A stretch of 64,000 nucleotides of DNA, from positions 372,001 to 436,000 of the forward strand of contig CP150563.1 in the NCBI GenBank assembly GCA_049487715.1, written 5' to 3'. This DNA comes from Pycnococcus provasolii. Its lineage: Eukaryota; Chlorophyta; Pseudoscourfieldiophyceae; Pseudoscourfieldiales. Below, piece after piece: positions 60,015 through 64,000 of the stretch; the stretch's first letter is position 1; each line of letters starts with the position of its first letter. Below the pieces are notes generated by a model. That model ran no database searches. It was not told the DNA's origin and saw only the letters and a program-made list of their open reading frames with translations. Both the position numbers and the translations under genes were made by a program.

Positions 60015-63000
60015 ATGGCGTCTTCTTCTTCTTCCGTTCCTGCGGCGATTTCGCATCATGTATCTGAGGCTTCATCACCAGATGAGCCTCATGAGATTTC
60101 TGTCCCGCTGCTGCTCGACGACGACGACGACGACGACGATAATCCTCCTGATGTTGATGATGATGATGATGATGTCGTCATCCCAATTTCCAGGGCGTCG
60201 TCATCATCAACCAATCGAAGCCTTACCCCAAGGAGGCGTCATCCGAGTCGAGGAATCAGGAGGTGGCGCAAACTCGTGCTGCTCACAAATGCCGTTCGCA
60301 GATTCCAGTTCCCAGATGAGTGCTTTGAAGAAGAAGAAGAAAATTTGGACGACGACGACGACGAGAAGAAGAAGAAGAAGAAGAAGAAGAAGAAGAAGAA
60401 GAAGAAGAAGCTTGGCGTTGGCATTATTATTGCCGATGATGAGGATGATGAAGAAACGTCTTCCGCTGCTGCACCAAAACTCACAGCAAGGAGGAGAGTG
60501 AGATGGGCACCGCCTCCTCAGGGGGCGGTGTTTGTCGAGGAAGTCTCTCCAAAGGAACTCGCACAGCTGACACAAATGCCAATAACGTGCACAAATGCCA
60601 GTCGTCTCAAAAATCTTGGCGGTCTCGAAGAATTAGCGTCGAAGCTACAGGTACTCGACATGAGCGCAGGCCTCACTGCTGACGACGACAATGACGAAGA
60701 CTTGGAGCGTCGTAGACTCACATTCGGAAGCAACGCCATTCCATCATGCCCGCCAAAGTCGCTGTGGTCGTACGTGTTCGATGTGCTACACGACGCGACT
60801 CTGCTTGTTCTGCTTGGCTGCGCTGTTCTTGCTCTCATTTCTGAAATCTCCACAGAAGGTTGGGCGACAGGCTGGTATGATGGCGTGGGCATTCTTGCCG
60901 CGGTGATTATCGTCGTTGCGACAACTGCGGTGACAGACTGGAATCAAGATAAGCAGTTCCGCGAGCTGGATGCCTTGCATAAAGATATCTCTGTCAACGT
61001 GATACGAAATGCCGTCCCACAAAGCATCTCGCTGTACGATCTTGTCGTGGGAGATATCGTCGTCATCTCGTCTGGTGACCAAATTTGCACGGACGGTGTT
61101 ATTGTCACATCGTGCAGCCTGCTCGTGGATGAGTCCTCCATGACCGGTGAATCGGACGCTGTGGAGAAAATCCGAGAAGGCTTCCTTCTGGCTGGTACGA
61201 AGGTCCTCGATGGATACGGGACGTACCTCGTTACCGCCGTCGGTCCGTACACGGAATGGGGACGGCTCATGGCATGTGGCATCGACGTCGACGACGCAGG
61301 TGGTCAGCTCGAAATGCTGAAGAGGAAGATGGAGGCAAGCGAGATTACGGAAGAGGAGTACGCGCAATTGGAGAAGGAGGTGGAGCAGAATTTCGTGGAT
61401 GTTGGAAGTGAAACACCACTACAGAATCGACTGAGCAGCCTCGCTTCTGGTATTGGCAAGCTCGGCGTTGGCGTCGGCATCGCAGTATTTATTGTTCTTC
61501 TCATAAGATGTGCAGTTGCCATCGCTTCGCGCGGTGGCGCCTTTGTGCCCGAAGACCTCGCTCGCATCTTGCGTGCCGCGGCGGTAGCGGTGACGATTGT
61601 CGTCGTCGCCGTACCGGAGGGTCTTCCCCTTGCCGTCACGCTCAGCCTGGCTTACAGCTTGAAAGAAATGATGGCAGACCAGGCGCTTGTGCGCCACCTC
61701 AGAGCCTGCGAGACTATGGGAAGCGCGACAACCATTTGCTCCGATAAGACAGGCACGTTAACGACAAATCAGATGGTGGTGACACGAGCGATGCTCGGCG
61801 CGTGTATTCTTGACGTGCCGCCTCCTCACGAGAATATCGGGCGATGTGACTGCTGCAACATCTCAAGCAAGCTCCTGGAACTTGTGAGCGAGGGTCTATT
61901 TGCTAATGCTGAAGGAACGGTGAGCATCTGTTCGTCGAGAGATAAGACGTACGAGGAGGAGGAGGAGGAGGAGGAGCCTGTGATTTCAGGCAAGCCAACT
62001 GAACGAGCTATTCTACGTTTTGGCACCGTAATGCTGGGCATGAGCTTCGAGTGTGCCAACGAAAATGTGGAGAAGATCAAGGTAGATCCGTTCAGCAGCA
62101 CGAAGAAGCGTGCGGGGACCGCAGTTTGCTCCAAGGCGACGGGTGACGTGCGCGTTCACTGGAAGGGTGCAAGCGAGATTATTTTGGGAATGTGCGACAA
62201 GGAGATGCTTTGCGACGGCTCGGTGAGCGTGCTGACGGAGACGCGTCGAGAGGATCTCGTCAATTTGATTGCTGACATGGCGGCGGGAACACTTCGCACG
62301 CTCTGCGTCGCGTACACGCCATGTCCTGTCGGAACTTCATTTGGCGAAGACGACGATCTCCCTGACTCGGGGCTCACACTTCTTCTGCTCGTGGGCATTA
62401 AGGATCCTTGTCGTCCTGGCGTTCCCGAGGCGGTGCTACGTTGCCAGCGTGCGGGCATCGTCGTTCGCATGGTGACTGGAGATAATAAGGCAACTGCCGA
62501 GGCTATCGCACGCGAGTGCCACATTCTCAGTGACGACGACGACGACGGCGTCGGCGGTGTCGGGGTGGCGGTGGATGGGGAGGAGTTCCGCGAGATGTCT
62601 CATGCACAGCGCATTGCTCGTTTCGGTCCTAAGCTTGAGAGACTACGCGTGCTCGCCCGCTCCAGTCCGTCGGACAAGTACGACCTCGTGCACACGCTGC
62701 GCACTCTTGGCGAGGTGGTGGGCGTGACAGGCGACGGCACGAACGACGCGCGCGCTCTCAAGGAGGCTGACATCGGCCTGTCGATGGGCATCGCGGGCAC
62801 GCAGGTGGCGCAGAAGTGCTCAGATATCGTCGTACTTGACGACAACTTTGCGAGCATATCCACAATCGTGCGTTGGGGACGATCTGTGTACAGCAATATC
62901 CAAAATTTTGTGCAGTTCCAGCTTACGGTGAACATCGTCGCGCTGACGCTAAACTTCGTTGCGGCGGTGGCAATCGGCGAGGTTCCTTTGAATGCCGTGC

Positions 63001-63539
63001 AGCTACTTTGGGTGAACCTCATCATGGACACGCTAGGAGCACTGGCGCTCGCGACGGAGCCTCCACGCGAGGAGCTGATGCATCGCAAGCCGTACGGTCG
63101 CACGGCACCACTCATCTCACCAATCATGTGGTGCAACATAGTCGTGCAGGCGATCTTCCAGCTCGCCGTGCTTGGTTACATGTATTTCGTTCTTTTCAAA
63201 GGCGATCACGGCAAGCACGCGAACACCTTCGTTTTCAACACGTTCGTGTTCATGCAGCTCTTCAACGAGATTAACGCGAGGCGTCCTGACGCTCTGAATG
63301 TGTTTGACGGCTTTTGGAAAAACAGGTACTTTGTGAGCGTCTTGATGGTGACGGTATCGTTTCAGGTTCTGTTGGTGGAGAGTGTGGTAGGCACGGTCGC
63401 AGGTACGACGGGCTTGCGTCCGGCGGAGTGGTTGGCATCTGTAGGCGTGAGTGCGCTGGCTTTGCCTGTGGGCGCAAGTGGCAAGCTAGCTTACAGGTGC
63501 GTATTGGCAAGCTCGCAGGAAAAAAGGTACCCCAGGTAA
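60015..63539 (+). CDS. P-type Ca2+-ATPase, plasma-membrane (type IIB, PMCA/ACA) class
   Basis: The 1,174-residue protein from ATG 60015 has a long N-terminal extension of acidic, Ser and Lys runs (a (GAAGAA)n tract encodes about 15 Lys at 60361-60412). P-type motifs follow: DESSMTGESDAV (A domain, about residue 373), VAVPEGLPLAVTLSLAYSLK (TM4 Ca2+ site), ICSDKTGTLTTNQM (phosphorylated Asp, about 577), TGDNKATAEAIA and GVTGDGTNDARALKEADIGL (hinge). IQNFVQFQLTVNIVAL and VQLLWVNLIMDTLGALALAT are the TM5/TM6 ion-site helices typical of PMCA/ACA. It should export Ca2+ across the plasma or vacuolar membrane. The hinge reads NDARAL where nearly all relatives have NDAPAL. No clear calmodulin-binding C-terminus is seen; the protein ends soon after TM10. 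Confidence 0.92.
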   Translation: MASSSSSVPAAISHHVSEASSPDEPHEISVPLLLDDDDDDDDNPPDVDDDDDDVVIPISRASSSSTNRSLTPRRRHPSRGIRRWRKLVLLTNAVRRFQFPDECFEEEEENLDDDDDEKKKKKKKKKKKKKKKLGVGIIIADDEDDEETSSAAAPKLTARRRVRWAPPPQGAVFVEEVSPKELAQLTQMPITCTNASRLKNLGGLEELASKLQVLDMSAGLTADDDNDEDLERRRLTFGSNAIPSCPPKSLWSYVFDVLHDATLLVLLGCAVLALISEISTEGWATGWYDGVGILAAVIIVVATTAVTDWNQDKQFRELDALHKDISVNVIRNAVPQSISLYDLVVGDIVVISSGDQICTDGVIVTSCSLLVDESSMTGESDAVEKIREGFLLAGTKVLDGYGTYLVTAVGPYTEWGRLMACGIDVDDAGGQLEMLKRKMEASEITEEEYAQLEKEVEQNFVDVGSETPLQNRLSSLASGIGKLGVGVGIAVFIVLLIRCAVAIASRGGAFVPEDLARILRAAAVAVTIVVVAVPEGLPLAVTLSLAYSLKEMMADQALVRHLRACETMGSATTICSDKTGTLTTNQMVVTRAMLGACILDVPPPHENIGRCDCCNISSKLLELVSEGLFANAEGTVSICSSRDKTYEEEEEEEEPVISGKPTERAILRFGTVMLGMSFECANENVEKIKVDPFSSTKKRAGTAVCSKATGDVRVHWKGASEIILGMCDKEMLCDGSVSVLTETRREDLVNLIADMAAGTLRTLCVAYTPCPVGTSFGEDDDLPDSGLTLLLLVGIKDPCRPGVPEAVLRCQRAGIVVRMVTGDNKATAEAIARECHILSDDDDDGVGGVGVAVDGEEFREMSHAQRIARFGPKLERLRVLARSSPSDKYDLVHTLRTLGEVVGVTGDGTNDARALKEADIGLSMGIAGTQVAQKCSDIVVLDDNFASISTIVRWGRSVYSNIQNFVQFQLTVNIVALTLNFVAAVAIGEVPLNAVQLLWVNLIMDTLGALALATEPPREELMHRKPYGRTAPLISPIMWCNIVVQAIFQLAVLGYMYFVLFKGDHGKHANTFVFNTFVFMQLFNEINARRPDALNVFDGFWKNRYFVSVLMVTVSFQVLLVESVVGTVAGTTGLRPAEWLASVGVSALALPVGASGKLAYRCVLASSQEKRYPR

Positions 63540-63591
63540 CCTTAAGAAGTTGCTTCTTAAGACGTGTTTACAAATGACGAACGGTCGATGG

Positions 63592-63611
63592 GATTAGGGT
63601 TAGGGTTAGGA
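63592..63611 (+). promoter_or_regulatory. Telo-box-like (TTAGGG)3
   Basis: Three tandem TTAGGG-type units lie about 85-100 bp upstream of the start codon of the last gene and about 55 bp downstream of the Ca2+-ATPase stop. Interpreted as a promoter element by analogy with the array at 59914; it could also be an interstitial telomere scar. Confidence 0.4.
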
Positions 63612-63693
63612 GGGGCTTCATTCGGGACCCGTTCTGTTTCACATTCTTCCCAAACTCACTTTATCTACCTTATCTTGTGGATAAGTTAGATAC

Positions 63694-64000
63694 ATGCAGA
63701 TGTCCTCGATGAACGCGCCACCACCGTCACCGGCGCCGTCGTCCTCAGGGGGCGTCTCCGCGTTGACGAACGCTGTCATCAGCACCGCGCTCCTCACCTT
63801 CACGGGTGCGGCGCTGGCGTTCGTCACGTCGTCGTCGTCGTCGTCGTCGTCGTCACCCCCCTCCTCTTCAGGGCCCGTCGCCGCGCTCGGTGCGTTCGTC
63901 GCGACGCTCGCACTTCCCGCGGCTGTTCTCGTCAGCCTTGCACAAGCTGACTTCCACTTGACCAACGTCGCTTTCATCGTGTCCGCGCTCATCGCAAAAA
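63694..64000 (+). CDS. PIN/GPR155-like membrane carrier, 3'-truncated by window edge
   Basis: The frame from ATG 63694 (further in-frame ATGs at 63700 and 63709) stays open to the window end, giving 102 codons. It encodes a hydrophobic helix (LTNAVISTALLTFTGAALAF), a poly-Ser/Pro linker, then LGAFVATLALPAAVLVSLAQ and FHLTNVAFIVSALIAK. The (L/F)-x-x-F-V-x-x-L-A-L-P-A pattern, followed by a short polar loop and a helix ending LIAK, resembles the first helices of auxin-efflux-carrier (PIN/PILS) proteins and the carrier half of GPR155. Most of the protein lies beyond the window. An antisense frame of similar length is a compositional shadow. Confidence 0.6.
   Translation, partial: MQMSSMNAPPPSPAPSSSGGVSALTNAVISTALLTFTGAALAFVTSSSSSSSSSPPSSSGPVAALGAFVATLALPAAVLVSLAQADFHLTNVAFIVSALIAK

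Noticed and set aside
63639-63992. 117-codon minus-strand frame with a poly-Asp run
   Set aside because: The plus strand reads as membrane helices with carrier motifs and an ATG; the minus frame is its low-complexity shadow.

Overview
This window is nuclear DNA of a small, gene-dense eukaryote, most likely a unicellular green alga of the prasinophyte type. The evidence is eukaryote-only genes (PRP6, THO complex subunit 1, the Pol I/III subunit AC40, NCX and PMCA calcium transporters, GT29 sialyltransferase-like enzyme), short GT-AG introns, strongly G/C-ending codons, intergenic sequence that is repeat-rich and AT-richer than the genes, and TGTAA sequences (the chlorophyte polyadenylation signal) close behind several stop codons. 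The lineage is inferred; no rRNA or organellar marker is present. I saw no tRNA, rRNA, CRISPR array or intact transposase.

Layout. 1-4.3 kb: the 3' part of a PRP6 splicing-factor gene converges on an ionotropic glutamate receptor-like channel. 4.3-7 kb: gene-free DNA made of nested direct, tandem and inverted repeats. 7-13.8 kb: a 2,232-residue N-myristoylation-type SAM/ankyrin protein, formed by joining two open frames across a 115-nt intron. 13.9-15.1 kb: a frameshifted TPR pseudogene broken at two telomere-type repeats. 15.1-21.2 kb: an orphan ORF with a hydrophobic N-terminus, a GT29 glycosyltransferase, the first of three 7-bladed RCC1-like propellers and a short ankyrin protein. 21.6-28 kb: a P-loop GTPase-like protein with a likely frameshift, a second RCC1-like propeller and an EF-hand/coiled-coil protein. 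28.5-37.5 kb: a 2-oxoglutarate oxygenase, a sulfatase fused to a YHYH domain across a 129-nt intron, and a sulfotransferase carrying a WW domain. 37.8-44.5 kb: THOC1 with a 65-nt first intron, a small spliced gene of unknown role, a protein with three tandem HSP20 domains, and eight copies of the phage-integrase repeat unit. 44.8-56.6 kb: a coiled-coil/tail-anchor protein, an NCX-type Na+/Ca2+ exchanger, a FAM227-like protein and a C5orf34-like protein. 57.3-64 kb: a third RCC1-like propeller, AC40, a plasma-membrane-type Ca2+-ATPase, and the start of a PIN/GPR155-like carrier cut by the window edge.

The genes are not an operon. There are loose themes: calcium and ion handling (glutamate receptor-like channel, EF-hand protein, NCX, PMCA) and secretory-pathway sugar/sulfate chemistry (GT29, sulfotransferase, sulfatase, 2OG oxygenase). 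The most unexpected non-genic signal is a roughly 140-250-bp repeat present three times, each time in the gap between two convergent genes, 77-100 bp after the plus-strand stop and 2-25 bp from the minus-strand stop. A second signal is TTAGGG/TTAGGGG repeats 70-190 bp upstream of several start codons, resembling plant telo-boxes.
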